A DNA stretch of 64,000 bases from the NCBI RefSeq assembly GCF_036785885.1, contig NC_092329.1:6200001-6264000 (forward strand). Direction: 5' to 3'. Of the stretch, positions 50,016 to 62,713 are shown one piece after another. The notes below the pieces were generated by a model, which saw only the letters and a list, made by a program, of their open reading frames with translations, had not been told where the DNA came from and did no database searches. The stretch is from Coffea arabica (taxonomy: Eukaryota; Streptophyta; Magnoliopsida; Gentianales; Rubiaceae). The position numbers and the translations under genes are program-made. Within the stretch, counting starts at the first letter, position 1. The number at the start of each line of letters is the position of its first letter.

Positions 50016-50971
50016 TAAATGATGACAGTAAGGACCCTGTAGCTAGTGAGAGTGAGAAGGAGGCTGAACCTGAAGTTTTCTGTGATTGTATTGAGGGCAA
50101 GGTAGGAGATGAGCATATAGAAGTTTCCATCCATGCTTTAGCAGGGGGAAGTGAGCACAAAACCATTAGACTAAATGGGATACTGAAAGGGAGGATTATC
50201 ACTGCACTCATTGACAGTGGCAGCACTCACTGTTTCCTGGATGAACAACTAGTTGGAAACCTGAAATTGGATAGTAGTGGACCCTCCCTAGTTGTTAATG
50301 TAGCTAATGGGAAAAAGGTACAGTCCAAAGGCTTATCTAAGCCTGTAGTATGGAAGATGCAAGGCTATGAATTCCAGCACCAATTTAACACACTGAAGTT
50401 AGGGGGATGTGATATGGTGCTGGGAGTAGATTGGCTTGCTAGATTCAGTCCCATGGAGTTTGACTTCAAGGGACTAAGTGTGAAATTCTGGAAAGGAAAA
50501 CAACAGATAGAATTGAAGGGGGGGAGTGATCAGGTGCAGCTAAGATTGATCAAAGGGAGTAGATTGCACAAGTGGGCCAGGAAACAGGCCTATGGAATTA
50601 TGGCTCAGCTCAGTGCAGTCAAGGAGGAGGTACATGCTAATGTTACTATACCTCCAGAAATGGAGGGGGTATTGCAGGATTTTGAGGAGATATTCAAGGA
50701 ACCTCAAGGGCTGCCCCCTGAGAGGGGTCATGATCATTCCATTACCCTTAAAGAGGGGTCCAAACCTTTCCAGATCAGGCCATACAGATGTCCCTATATT
50801 CAAAAAACTGAGATTGAGAGGCTAGTGCAGGAAATGTTGGGAAATGGTATCATTCAGCACAGTAACAGCCCCTTTGCATCCCCTGTACTTCTGGTAAAAA
50901 AGAAGGATGGCACCTGGAGATTTTGTGTCTATTATAGACAGTTAAATGAGCTGACAGTCAAGAACAAATAA
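49817..50971 (+). pseudogene. Zinc knuckle, protease and start of reverse transcriptase
   Basis: Frame differs from gag. It contains the zinc knuckle [14 protein letters not shown], the aspartic protease motif [11 protein letters not shown], and the beginning of the RT domain up to FCVYYRQLN, where family members usually have Asp in place of the first Tyr. The frame stops at TAA 50969-50971 inside the RT domain. Confidence 0.85.
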
Positions 50972-51919
50972 CCCATACCCCTTATTGACGAACTATTGGA
51001 TGAATTATCCGGTTCCAAATACTTCACCAAGATAGATTTAAGGGCAGGATACTTTCAGATCAGGGTAAAGGCAGCAGATATTCCCAAGACTGCATTTAGA
51101 ACTCATCAGGGGCTCTACGAGTTCAAGGTGATGCCATTTGGGCTCACCAATGCCCCTGCTACCTTCCAAAGTCTGATGAACCATGTATTTCAAAAGCAGC
51201 TGAGGAAGTTTGTGCTAATATTCTTTGATGACATCTTGATATATAGTTCAAGTTTGCAGGAACATCTGAAGCATGTCACAGACGTTCTGAACATCCTCAG
51301 AGAACACCAACTATATGCCAAAAGGAGCAAATGTGTCTTTGCTCAAACACAGGTGGAGTACTTGGGACACATCATATCTGCTGAAGGAGTAAAAGCTGAT
51401 CCTGAGAAGATTGAAGGCATGGTGAAGTGGCCTAAACCAGAAAATGTAAAACAGCTGAGGGGATTCCTAGGCCTGACTGGGTACTATAGGAGATTTGTTA
51501 AGGGTTATGGTAGTATAGCCAGACCATTGACTGCACTATTGAAGAAAGACAGCTTCCAATGGGGAATAGAAGCTGAGGAGGCATTTCAGAAGCTCAAAGG
51601 GGCCATGTGTGCCACACCTGTCCTGGCTTTACCTGACTTCAACCAACCCCTTGTAATCGAGACTGATGCCTGTTACAATGGGATTGGGGCAGTACTAATG
51701 CAGAACAGGAGGCCTTTAGCCTATATCAGTCAAGGTTTGGGGCCAAGAAATATGGGGCTATCTATCTATGAAAAGGAGCTACTGGCTTTAGTTACAGCAG
51801 TCTCCAAATGGAGACACTACTTGGAGGGCCAACACTTCATCATCAACACTGATCACCAGAGTTTGAAGTACTTGTTGGAACAAAGAATCACCACCCCTCC
51901 CTGCAGCAGAAGTGACTGA
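50972..51919 (+). pseudogene. Reverse transcriptase core and RNase H part
   Basis: Same frame as the preceding piece. Motifs: [27 protein letters not shown], the catalytic FFDDILIYS, then RNase H with [13 protein letters not shown] and TDHQSLKYL. The frame breaks near 51895-51919, where a small indel is followed by TGA. Confidence 0.88.
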
Positions 51920-51927
51920 CTAAGCTC

Positions 51928-53439
51928 ATGGGGATGAGTTATGAGATCCATTACAGGAGAGGTAAAGAGAATGTGGTAGCAGATGGCCTGTCTAGGAGAG
52001 GAAATCCAAGCTTGGAATGCACTGCAATAACTACCATAGTACCAGAATGGATCAAAGAAGTAATTAGTAGCTACCAAGGAGATGACTGGGCACAGAATAG
52101 CATCAGAGAAATATTACTGAAACCAGACCAAATTTCCAACCTCAGCTATCAGAATGGTATACTAAAATACAAAGGGAGAGTGGTCGTTGGATCTGGGGGA
52201 GACATAAGAAAAAAACTGATCTGCACCATACATGACTCCCAATTGGGAGGACACTCTGGTATTCAAGCAAGTTTCATGAGGGCTAAGCAACTGTTTTACT
52301 GGCCAGGCATGCACAGAGACATTAAAACAGCTATCCTGGAATGTGATGTCTGCAGGAAATGCAAGGACGAGCATGTGTCCTATCCAGGACTCCTGCAACC
52401 CTTGCCAGTTCCACAGTACCCTTGGAACCATATCACTATGGACTTCATTGAGGGACTACCTAACTCTGAAGGGAAGAATACCATTATGGTAGTGGTGGAC
52501 AGGTACACCAAGTATGCTCATTTTTTGAGCATCTCACATCCTTTTGATGCCCCAAAGATTGCCAGAATTTTCTTAGATGGAGTAGTCAAGTTACATGGAA
52601 TACCCCAGATCATGCTGTCAGACAGAGATAAAGTCTTCACTAGTCAATTTTGGGGTGAAATGTTTACACTACTAGGAGCTAAGCTGGACCACAGCACAGC
52701 CTACCATCTACAGTCTGATGGCCAGACTGAGAGAGTCAATCAGGTGCTAGAAATGTACCTTAGATGCTTTTCACATTTGGAACCAAAGAAGTGGAATCAT
52801 TGGTTGACCATGGCAGAATGGTGGTATAACACTAGTTACCACACAGCCATCCAAATGACCCCCTTTGAAGCTCTATACGGGCAAGCACCCCCTCAACTAG
52901 CTCTGGGACCATACACTCAGGCTAAGGTAGCTGTAGTTGGGGACTACTTGAAGGAGAGGCACAAGGTGGACATCATCCTGAAACAGAACCTGAAGCAGGC
53001 TCAAGAGAGGATGAAGAAATATGCTGATGAGAGGAGAAGCGAAAGGAGGTTCGATATTGGAGATTGGGTATACCTGAGGTTACAGCCTTACAGGCAAGGT
53101 TCAGTGGCTATGCGAAGCAACACCAAGTTATCAGCACGCTACCATGGACCTTATGAGGTGGTAGAGAAACTTGGAGAGGTTGCATACAGGCTGAAGTTGC
53201 CAGCAGATTCAAGGATACACCCTGTATTCCATGTCTCTCTGCTGAAGAAGAAAGTTGGGAACCAGATTACACCTATCTTACAGCTACCAGAGGTAAATGG
53301 AAGTGGGCACTTAAGGGTCGAACCAGTTGCAGTTCTAGCCAGAAGAACAGTCAAGAAAAAGAATGCAGCTGCAGTGCAATGGCTGATTCATTGGTGGGGA
53401 ACAGATCCAGCAGAGGCAACATGGGAATTTGCAGAATAA
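51928..53439 (+). pseudogene. Integrase and chromodomain
   Basis: A third frame, open for 503 codons. An HHCC zinc-binding region includes GGHSGIQASF and CDVCRKC. The catalytic core has the DDE residues in TMDFIEGLP, LSDRDKVFTS and QTERVNQ. The C-terminal GPY-type region has YHGPYEVVEKLG, and the chromodomain ends WWGTDPAEATWEFAE before an early TAA at 53437-53439. Chromodomains of this type steer integration to marked chromatin in related elements. Confidence 0.9.
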
Positions 53440-53488
53440 ATTAGGAAACAGTTCCCTCAATTCCAATCTTGAGGACAAGATTTTCTTC

Positions 53489-53498
53489 GAGGGGAAGG
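53489..53498 (+). other. Polypurine tract
   Basis: GAGGGGAAGG lies three bases before the 3' LTR, where the plus-strand DNA primer is expected. Confidence 0.65.
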
Positions 53499-53501
53499 CT
53501 C

Positions 53502-54048
53502 TGTCATGGAGTGAAGAAGAAAGGCAGAAGAAAAAAGGACAAGATCTACCAGTCTGGCTTGAAGAAGAAAGAAGGCGTGTCCAAGGCTACAAAGAAGGCG
53601 CGGTCAATCAGCCTGAAGAAGACGAAGGCGTGGTTTCGAAACCACGACAGAATTATGCTTCTGTTATGCGCAAGTGGAGCTGATAATTCTAGAACTCCAC
53701 GTGTCATAACCTTATTAGTCTGTTTAGAAGTTAGTTAGTCCAGAATTGTCCATAAAAGCATGAAGGAATCCGGATGATAGGAAGTTTTTGTCATAATTCT
53801 CCAAGTGATTGTAAAGGTAATTTGGCTTTGCCAAATTCCCTCAATTTTCTCTTTTTCCTTCATTCTTTCCCCTTCATTCTGTATCCGTTGTTTCTGTTTC
53901 TGAAATTGATCTTTTTCCGCTATTAATGAGAAGTTGGAGTTCATTATTTGTTTTCCATTTCCAATTCTAATAACTAGCTAAGAGATTAGCTCACTACTGC
54001 TGTAAGCAATCCGTCACCATTGCTGTAATTAGGTTCAATACCATAACA
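53502..54048 (+). repeat. 3' LTR, 547 bp
   Basis: Starts TGTCATGGAG and ends CATAACA, like the 5' LTR. It lacks 16 bases after the palindrome's centre and one T of a T run compared with the 5' LTR, and has eight substitutions by eye. Confidence 0.95.
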
Positions 54049-54053
54049 GGAGG

Positions 54054-54882
54054 GTGACGGCGTTATTCTCAATTGGGAGCGGGTTGTGCTTTAGGGTTTA
54101 GTTAATAGGTTTCAAATACAAGACAATTGGTTCAACAATTGCAAAACGACCTGGGTATGCCTACCTTGTATTGTGCACTAATCTGATGGTGATTGATAGG
54201 CGGTGTGTTGTTTAAAGACAAAAATAATTTTTGAAAAAATTGAAATCCAAACAAAGCATATGTTATAAATTGGCTGGTGGTGACAAGGCATTGAATGATG
54301 CAGTGAGAGATATGGCTTCTAATGGAGGGATGATAAAGGTTAAGTAAATGAGTGTTAGGATTTTTGGAATTTGAGTTAGGGTTATATCCAGGGATGAAGT
54401 GGGATGTACAGCTTTTAATGCAGCGATTATAGACAGGTTAAGTGAATGAGTATTAGGTTTTCGTAACTTGGTCTACGGTTAAATTGGTTTTGTGTGACAA
54501 CTTTTTCTTGTTTAATAATAATAATTTAGATGTTGTGTGACAACTTTATTAGTGATTTGAATCATTGAATGAGTTTCAATTGTGACAGTTTTTGCTCTTA
54601 TCACATTACATGACACAAGTGACAAATTTCAAACAATTGTTACTATCATTTAAACTTTTAACACTAGTTATCGGTGTGAGAACTCATAATCATGAAAGCA
54701 TTATTAAATAACTTATATCTATAACATAATTGCCATCATTCTATATAATTGGTCTTGTTTCAATGGAATCATGATATCAGAAATTATACAGCAGTCGAAT
54801 CAGCCTGATGGCTGAAGATTGGCACTACAATGCTGATCTTTTTTCTCCAGCCCTGTATGTGCACCATATTTCCACTAAGAAC
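54054..54882. other. Remaining flank of the Harbinger relic and sulfate-transporter 3' side
   Basis: Bases up to about 54256 may be the far end of the Harbinger element: they finish in GAAATCCAAACAAAGC, which resembles an inverted TIR. Beyond that, AGGTTAAGTNAATGAGTNTTAGG occurs twice about 100 bp apart, a small diverged duplication. The 3' UTR of the sulfate transporter lies at the right edge. Confidence 0.45.
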
Positions 54883-57800
54883 TCAGACTTCTTCAGCTAG
54901 TTTTGGTGAGCAAGTATGAACTGCATCTGCTACCGTGAGAAAGATCTTATCTTGGCCAATTAAATTTGCAAAATTAGAAGCATGTAACTTGTCAAGTACG
55001 ACTCGGCCGGGATTTGCCAGGATGAGCTGTTAACACAAGCAGCAAATTTTCTCAAGTAAGATTTTCAAGCTCATATTAACTCTTACTGCCCAATGCAGAC
55101 AGCTAATGTGTTCCACTTATTGAATAGGGCTCTATGGTTGGTTTGTGACCCTTGGATGCCAGTCATACCTGTCTTCTTTTTTCTCTTTCGTTTGGCAAGC
55201 TACTGTAAGTTTTCGATGAGATCTTTAATTTAATAATATCAGAGAAAATTCATGATTTATGCGCTTGTTTGCCATAGTTGTCTTTGAGACAATACGATAA
55301 TCTGTTCTCTAAGTTAAAAACGAGGAATGAATGAAGAGCAATCTTGAGTTGATTACCTGAACTTGTCTTTTCTGGAGACTGCCATGCAGTTCTTCCAAGG
55401 CATGGATGCCGCTGGTGTCAATGTCTGTGACAGCTGCAGAAACGATAAGTATTTCAAGAGTGCATCAGTTATAAGGGCAGGACAAGGTAATGTGCATCAA
55501 ATTTTATATAAGCCATATAATACTTACGCGACATTTCAACTATTAAAAACTGAATTTGAGGATGCCCAGCTGCTTTTAGTTGCTCTTCCTCATCGGTCAA
55601 CCATCTCAATATTCTGTGGAGAAGATTGTTTGGAAGTCAAACTTTTGATGAAAATCTAGACAAAGTTGAATTAGTAGGTCTCTCTGTTTATGATACCAAT
55701 TTACATAATTCCACAAGTAGTTTCCAGCTAGGCAGGCTTCACAAAATTCTGAACTACAACTTTTGAAGCTGACACTCTAGACCAATTTAGGATGTCCTAA
55801 TATATTCATCATGGAGCACCAACATTTTGACTTAATATTGCAAATTAGTTGCATAGCTTTGTTTTCAGGTTCATTCAGTAGTTAAGTGGAACAGAATGAT
55901 ATGCATACCAATAAGAGGAGAAAAGAAAGACCAAACATCTCACCTCTCCCGAATATAGTTAGAGTTTGAAAAGTAAATTGCAGAATCAATCCTCACTATT
56001 AGGAGCCCTGGAACTTTATTCGCTTCTGGGTATTGTTGGATATTCCGGTAGACATTGGTCCTAGGAATCCTTCCAAGAGTTGCAGTTCGTGGCCTCGTGA
56101 CTTGCAGGAGAATTTTAGCAAATGATATTGTAACCTACCACAATAAAGAGTAGCATAACTCTCAGTTAAATCACTTTTGACTCCTGACTGACATTTAAAG
56201 GAAAAAAAAAATGAAAACAAAGAGAAATGTGAACACTGTCCATCCTTACAGCAATCAGAAGACCTATCTCAACAGAGGCAAAAACCACTCCAAAAAACGC
56301 TCCCATGCAAGCAACAAAATCAAATTTATCGATCTTCCAGATCAAAATTGCCGCATCATAATCTATTAATCCAATGACAGCAGAGATAATGATGGCTGAA
56401 AGGATGGCATTTGGTGTGTACTCAAATAGAGGTGTTAAGAACATCAATGTTAGGAACACAACAACGGACATAACAATGTTAGAAACTGCAGTTTGGCATC
56501 CGGCCATGTAATTAACTGCAGACCTCGAGAAGGAACCTGCAAGCGATGAATAGATCATGTTAACAGTAAAATAACTGCATTGGAGCATACAATTCTGTTG
56601 TAGATGACAAAATACTAGTTGATAGAAAATTGTGTCTATGACATATAGAAGTCTAGGATTGTGAATGTGGAAAGCATTTTCCTTCATCCTCATACTCTTT
56701 GACTTGAGAAGAAATGTTTCTGGTTACGAAGAAGCATTCTCTGTAGGTAGTTTGCATCCAGATGATTCTAAAACTTAACCATGACATTGCAACAAAATCT
56801 CTGTTTGCATTTCCATTTCACCTGTGGCTACGTAGCAGGATGTCATTGAGCCAACAACATTCATTGCTCCAAGAGCCATCATTTCTTTGTTCCCATCCAG
56901 TTGATAGTCCTTCATCGCCGCAAATGTTCTTCCAATTGCAGCAGCTTCCTGACATAATTAAACACCAAGTAGCAGTATTAAGGCAGAATATCAAGCAAAA
57001 TATACAAAAATTGAGCAGTACTTCTTTCAAAAGACTTGCTTACTGTCAATGCAATCATGCCTGCTACAACTCCTATCCTAATTCCTTTTAGAAGATAATC
57101 GCCAGTAAAGTATATTTGACCCACAGAAGAAGGATTAATTCCTTTCTCTATGTGTTTCACCTGGTAATATCAGCATAGAAGCAGTTTAAAGGCATTGATA
57201 TGGCTGACATAATCATGGATTGGTACTGTATGAAACAGGATCTTACAATTTGGACCCCCTTCTTGTCAGCATGGGTGATATACACAAAAAAGGTGGACAG
57301 CATGACAGAAATCAATGGTGCAATTGCAGGTACCCAAAAGAGTTTCTTGTTCTTCTTTCCCTATTTCACCAATCAGTAAACAGTTAAGAAGATAAGGAGG
57401 TTTTTTAAACTTGTTATAGATGAATAGAATGGTAAGAGTTAGACACACTCACAATGTACTTTGCAACAAGAAGGAAGGCTAAAAAGCTTGATCCAATCAC
57501 AATGGTCTGCCAGTTCCACTGCAAATTGATATGGACAGAAAATATGTTAGCTTCTTTTTGTTTTTACAGTGCAAAAACCATTGCTTCTGCTTCTAATCAT
57601 GTTAGAGATGTTATGGTCTGCCTGGGACTCTGGGAGAGGGAGACACTGTACTTACCCCATGGTGGATAGAACCAAAAACTGAGCGCATTACAGAAATGAT
57701 ATCTGCTTTCTTTGTAAAACTTTTAATGCCTAAAAATCCCTTAAGTTGTTGGAGGGCAATTGTTATAGCAGCACCACCCATAAAACCAACAATAGCAGCA

Positions 57801-58750
57801 TGAGATAGGAAATCGATTAAAAAGCCCAACCTGAACACAATAAAGGAGTAAGATTACATCTGCAGCCTAGGCACCAGCGAAACATGCCATAAATCTGATT
57901 GAAGAAGCACTGGCACATGAATTAAGCGATTTACTAAGCTAGGCTTATAGAGCTCTAGCTTCAAATTTGTAGCACCCATAGGAAAGTAAGTGATCAAGCA
58001 CCTGAGGATCCCAAGGGTAGCTTGAGTGATCCCAGCAAAAAAAGTAGCTGTAAATGCCAGTCGCCAATAATCAACTGCATTTTTGGTCGGATCAATCTCA
58101 TTCTGCAGTAGGGTCCCCAGCAAGAGAGAAACTACAGCTACTGGTCCAATGGCTATATCTCTTGAACTGCCCATGAAGGCATAGATCAAAGGGGGAACAA
58201 AGCTGGAGTCTGGTAGACACTTTCAACTTGTCAGAGCTTGCATTCTAAATTCTATTATTAAGTTATTCAGGTTAGATACTTACACAGTCCATATTGAGGA
58301 TCTAAATTTGCAAGCTTTGAGTATCCAATATCCTGTTGTACAAGTAAACAATTTGTTATGATCCATTAAGTGTTGCAGTATAAAGTTGGCTTTTCATCTC
58401 ACAAATCACCATGGTGGTACCTGAGGAATGCAGAGACTTGCAATGGTGAGCCCAGCAATCAAATCTCCTTTAAACTTAGCAAGATTATAACTTCTACCCC
58501 ATTCAAGAATAGGGAAGATGGCCTGCACACCAAGTATGAACTGCCGAGACTTTGGCTGATCTTTAAATGGTCGTAAAGGATCATCTGCAAAGAACGTTTC
58601 CTTCACAGTGGATGTGAATTCCTTCACAAGATTTTGTTTTGGCGGAACACCAACCTTGTGAATGTATGGTAAATGCTGATGGTGCGAGGATGACAAACTT
58701 CTGATGTCCATCTCTTTTGTTTCAGTTCCCCCGTCACCAAAATGGCCCAT
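54883..58750 (-). CDS. Group-1 (high-affinity) sulfate transporter, SULTR1 type, complete
   Basis: Thirteen minus-strand exons join into 656 residues: 58750-58421, 58332-58284, 58209-58002, 57830-57656, 57518-57453, 57360-57247, 57160-57044, 56948-56822, 56536-56250, 56134-55944, 55613-55528, 55433-55357, 55026-54883. All introns are GT-AG and phases agree. After a hydrophilic N-terminus (about 90 residues) comes the SLC26/SulP membrane domain, with [16 protein letters not shown], the [18 protein letters not shown] loop and [17 protein letters not shown]. The cytosolic STAS domain follows from about 520, with [20 protein letters not shown]. The C-terminus is CSPKLAEEV. These phrases match group 1 rather than groups 2-4. 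Such proteins are proton-coupled plasma-membrane importers of sulfate, often root-expressed and induced by sulfur starvation (family knowledge). A leader intron is likely: an acceptor lies before 58802. Confidence 0.94.
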
Positions 58751-61300
58751 TAGAGATGAGGACTATTCTGTTCTCTGGAAGGAAACTAGATAACCAATTT
58801 ACCTGTAGCATAGAGGAAACCTATATTATTAGGTCAGCAACAATTCCAACTTACAAGTGCAAGCCCATCACAGAAGTCAACAGTGAAATCCTGTTAAGCT
58901 TTTGCTAAAACCCTCCTGATCAGTTTACTTGGATTTTGTTAATCTCACATGACCACTTTATCTATCAATTGTAGCATTCAACATCAAAAATTTCATTGCA
59001 GACATATTTTATAAAAGCAGCTGATGTTTACTTTATAAGGAAGAAGAAGACAGTAACACCACATTGAACCAAGGAAGAAAGTACAACCACCAAGAAACTT
59101 TTGTAAATCAAACTAACACCGGGAAAATGAATAATAAATAACATGCAGCAGCAAAGAGAGACAACTAACAATTCAAGTTCCAAGCCTTGTTCAAGATGGA
59201 AGGAGCTTAAGAAGTCCAACTTATATAAAAATGTCGGGACATTGCAGGTCAAACCTTCCAAGCTAAAATAGAGCATTAACAACAGCAGTAGCCATGAACC
59301 TGGATCTCTTTCTTGTCAGATGCTTCTTAAGAAAGAGAAGCACGATCAGACAGCTCAAAATTTTTGACCCAGTTGACAGATGGATATCCTAAGAACCGCT
59401 GATTTTTTAATGATCTCAAACAGCAAAGGAAGTTTTCCCAATGAGCATATTCATGCCTAGATTCATAATCCTTTTCCCTCTCTTCCTTAGATATTTGACT
59501 TTAGACTGGCGTCTATTATTTGCAAGAGCAATAAAAATTACTTAAATAAATCTGCATTCTGAAGTGGAGCATTTTGCTCACAAACTTAAGCCTGAATAAA
59601 GAAGAGTTGAACCAATTCCTTGTCACGAAAAGGCAAAAATTGGATCATTAATTTCAGCAACTAATGATCAGATCCTTTGAAACGTCTGACATTATGAATG
59701 TCACTACAACAATGACGAGAGCCTTGCTGAAGATCCCTTGACATTAATTTAATCCTGAACTGATCACTTTCCATGTGTTAAAAACCAACAAAAAGCTCAC
59801 TTCCAAAGGTCCAATGGTTAACCAACAAACATTCTATTGAACAGTAGCAGTTCAAGCATGCCATCTTTTAGGACTTGTGAAATTGCATAATTAGATTAAT
59901 TTGCTACTGTATCTGCTCCAAAGTGCCAAGGTTTTAACTTCTCCTGTTCGTTTATCTTTATCATTTATGTTTTATCCTTAGGGTTGATTCCACATTTCTA
60001 TATACAAGCGTATTTAATCTGGCAGTTACAGGGGATGGTGAGGAAATTAATTCAGACACATTGAATTTCTTGCGTTACCTATACTAAACTGTAAAATTGC
60101 CAAACTCTAATAGCAAAACCCAGAAAAAGAAAAAACAAATTCACTTCAGTTTCCACGAAACAACATTCCTTAGCAATCGGCTACAAGATACCAAAACACA
60201 TCGGGACGAAATTCACCGCCAAAAATGTACCTAAAATCCAAAATGCAATGCCTATATGGTAGTAACAGTAACTCTTAAAAGAACATATTCCATCCATGCC
60301 ATGCAAAAATAACGGGTACAAACCTATTCCAAATTTCATGGTACAAGTAAAAAGTTTGTTCAGAGAATAAAGCCACCACTAAAAAAAAAATGGAAGCATT
60401 TGACTAACCTCTTCGGGAGTTTCTAACTTTCAATTGATGCCACTGATAGTGGAGAGATCACAATGGGGCAGCTCGAGAGAAGGGCCCTACCTTCTGAAAA
60501 GTCACAAAATCTGCAAAGCCAAACTATAAAAACTCGTAAACGATTAGTGTAAAAGCTTCAGAAAAAGTTAAAAGGCATATTAAGAAACTTTTGAAGATAC
60601 GTGCAGGAACTTTAACCACCGTGCCTTTTTTCTTCCCACACTCGACGGTCCTCCTACTACTGGAATCCAGTGCACTTATTTTGAACCCAGAAAAAGGAGG
60701 ACGAAACTCCAAGAAATCCAATTCCAGATGGGAGAATACATGATCCCTTCAAAAAAAAAAAAACGTCCAAGTTCAATGAATCTAATGCCTCGAGGTGTTT
60801 TTCCCAAAAAGGGTTGCGAAATTTTGTGATTCTCTTTAATGGGTTCTTAAGAAAATCTGTGAAGATCGAGGAAGAGAGAACATCCTGAAGCTCTCATCAA
60901 AGAGAATGAGGAATGCCGACAGAACTATAGATACCACATTCAGAAAAAAGGGAAAAAAAAAGTCCAATATTACGTGCACATAGGTCATGCATAGCAGTGT
61001 CCTAGGAGAACATTTGTAATCGTACCGTGCCGTCTAAAGATGATTGAATTCGTTGAGAATTTTAGGATTAAAAAAATGATGTCTAAATTCATTAAAGAAA
61101 TATGAGGAAGACAAATATTTGACATCGAAAACTCCACGTGACGTTGGGAAAGTCAATGGGAAGGGAAGAAATTGGAAACACCACCCCGTCATGGACCTTC
61201 GAGTCTCCGAGCAACGTTAGGCATCTCACCACTTTTGGGGCCTTTTAGTCAACAGGCCCTTGTTTGGATATGGGCCCCACAGTGGTCAATCGTTCATAAA
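58751..61300 (-). other. Upstream region of the sulfate transporter (leader, probable leader intron, promoter)
   Basis: On the minus strand CTATGCTACAG| at about 58803 looks like an acceptor for a 5'-UTR intron. The matching first leader exon is not certain; a C/T-rich, moderately GC stretch at 60450-60720 is a candidate. No separate coding gene was found in this stretch. Confidence 0.4.
61134..61144. promoter_or_regulatory. G-box / ACGT element pair
   Basis: CCACGTGACGT contains a G-box (CACGTG) overlapped by a second ACGT core. Such motifs bind plant bZIP and bHLH factors. It lies about 2.4 kb before the sulfate-transporter ATG, so its target is uncertain. Confidence 0.4.
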
Positions 61301-62356
61301 TAATAAATAGTAGTTGTATTTGTTTCGTCGATTTAGTTTAATTATAATAAAGAAGTGTATGGAGCCGTTTTGTCGTCTAGGTTCATTAGGTGGAAAATAT
61401 GGTTGGTTGATGTTAAAGCTAGAGGTGGAAAGTCTCCGTCGGAGGAGGGAGGGACTACTGGGGAAAAGTACTTTGAATATTCGATCCCGTTTCCATGCCG
61501 GGGTGGGGTCCATTGATTTGTAGAATTTGGTTCTGGTGTCTTTTGACTCTGCTAGTACTAGGGTGTTTGTTTGTACAGTCCTGATCATGTGATGGATAAA
61601 TGATTACCTTTGAAAATTGAGCGGCATTTTTCATGAGGGGCATTTTAGGATGATTGAAATTATAAAAAGATAAGTTGTGAAATGTATTTATGAGGTAAGT
61701 AAAATATTATTTGAAAAAATTTGGTATTCCAAAACAAATAAGCTATTCCCATTTTTGTGAACAGATATTTACTTTTAGTGGGCAAAGTCTCAAAATTGGC
61801 GAAAATTTAGAAAAGAAAATTGGACAAAGTTTAGAAAAGGCTTCTAGTCTAGTCCATCTCATTTCTTAAACAATTGTGTATTTAATATTTTATAGGAAGA
61901 AAATTATTCCTTTTTAAGGGAGTAAAAACTAATACAGATTTTATGATTAGATTATTAGAATAAAATTCAGGCCTGGAGATTTGAGATTTGACAAAAGAAT
62001 AATAGGCTGGTTAGATTTAACAAGATGAGTGTGTGATTGGGACTAGAAAGTTATTTGTTGTAACTGTAGCTTACTAGATGAGATGAGATTAAGGGCTTTT
62101 TTGCTTTTTTTTTGTTTAAAAAAAGTTGTGTAACAGACTGAAAAAAGGTATTTAGGAGATCATTTCTTTTTGTTTTTACTCTTCTATAAATCTCTTTGTT
62201 AGTGATTTATAAAAACTAATATAATCTTTTCGTAATATCAAAAGATGTTAGTGTAATGTTTTGAACTTTTAAAGAGGTGGCTGAAATTGTCAAAAAAAAC
62301 CTATAGGAAAATTTTTGAAATTATCCCTTTCAGCAAATCAACATTTCAAAGCGTTG
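61301..62356. other. Gene-free spacer
   Basis: AT-rich with T and A runs and only short ORFs lacking recognisable domains. Confidence 0.5.
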
Positions 62357-62364
62357 ATCCAGGG

Positions 62365-62705
62365 TAGGGGTGCAAATGAGCAGAGTCGAACTTCAACTTA
62401 ATTTTATGAAACTCGAGCTTGACGAGATCAAAATGTAAAGATTGAGCTTGAGCTCAAAAAAATTTAAAAAATTTTTTCTTAACAAATAATAAAATATTAG
62501 GGATATATATATGTAATTTTACTATTAAAATAATATATATATATATATATAATCGAGCAGGCTCACGAACTAATGAGCTGAATATTTTTGAACTTGAGTT
62601 CGGATTCGAGTTTGACTTGATCAGGTCAAACTGAATGTTATTCAAACTCGAGTCGATTTCGGACTCGAACTGCTCGCAAGCGGCTCGATTCATTTTGTAG
62701 CCCTA
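62365..62705. mobile_element. 341-bp CTCGAG-rich hAT-like MITE
   Basis: Ends are TAGGGGTGCAAATGAGC and, reverse-complemented, TAGGGCTACAAAATGAATCG. The 8-bp flanks ATCCAGGG (62357-62364) and GTCCAGGG (62706-62713) differ at one base. Subterminal CTCGAG/CTCGA motifs match the 605-bp element at 7945. It contains an (AT)n run in the centre and no ORF. Confidence 0.78.
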
Positions 62706-62713
62706 GTCCAGGG

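Larger units (their letters stand above)
48379..54048 (+). mobile_element. Ty3/gypsy LTR retrotransposon (chromovirus), full length but disabled
   Basis: 5,670 bp, bounded by LTRs that start TG and end CA and flanked by the perfect 5-bp duplication GGAGG (48374-48378, 54049-54053). Internal order is gag, protease, reverse transcriptase, RNase H, integrase, chromodomain, which defines the chromovirus branch of Ty3/gypsy. The pol order RT before integrase excludes Ty1/copia. By eye the two LTRs differ at eight positions plus two gaps over 547 bp (about 1.5 %), so the insertion is fairly recent. Despite that, the coding region has several stops and frame changes (see parts). It sits inside a Harbinger relic. 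Confidence 0.95.
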
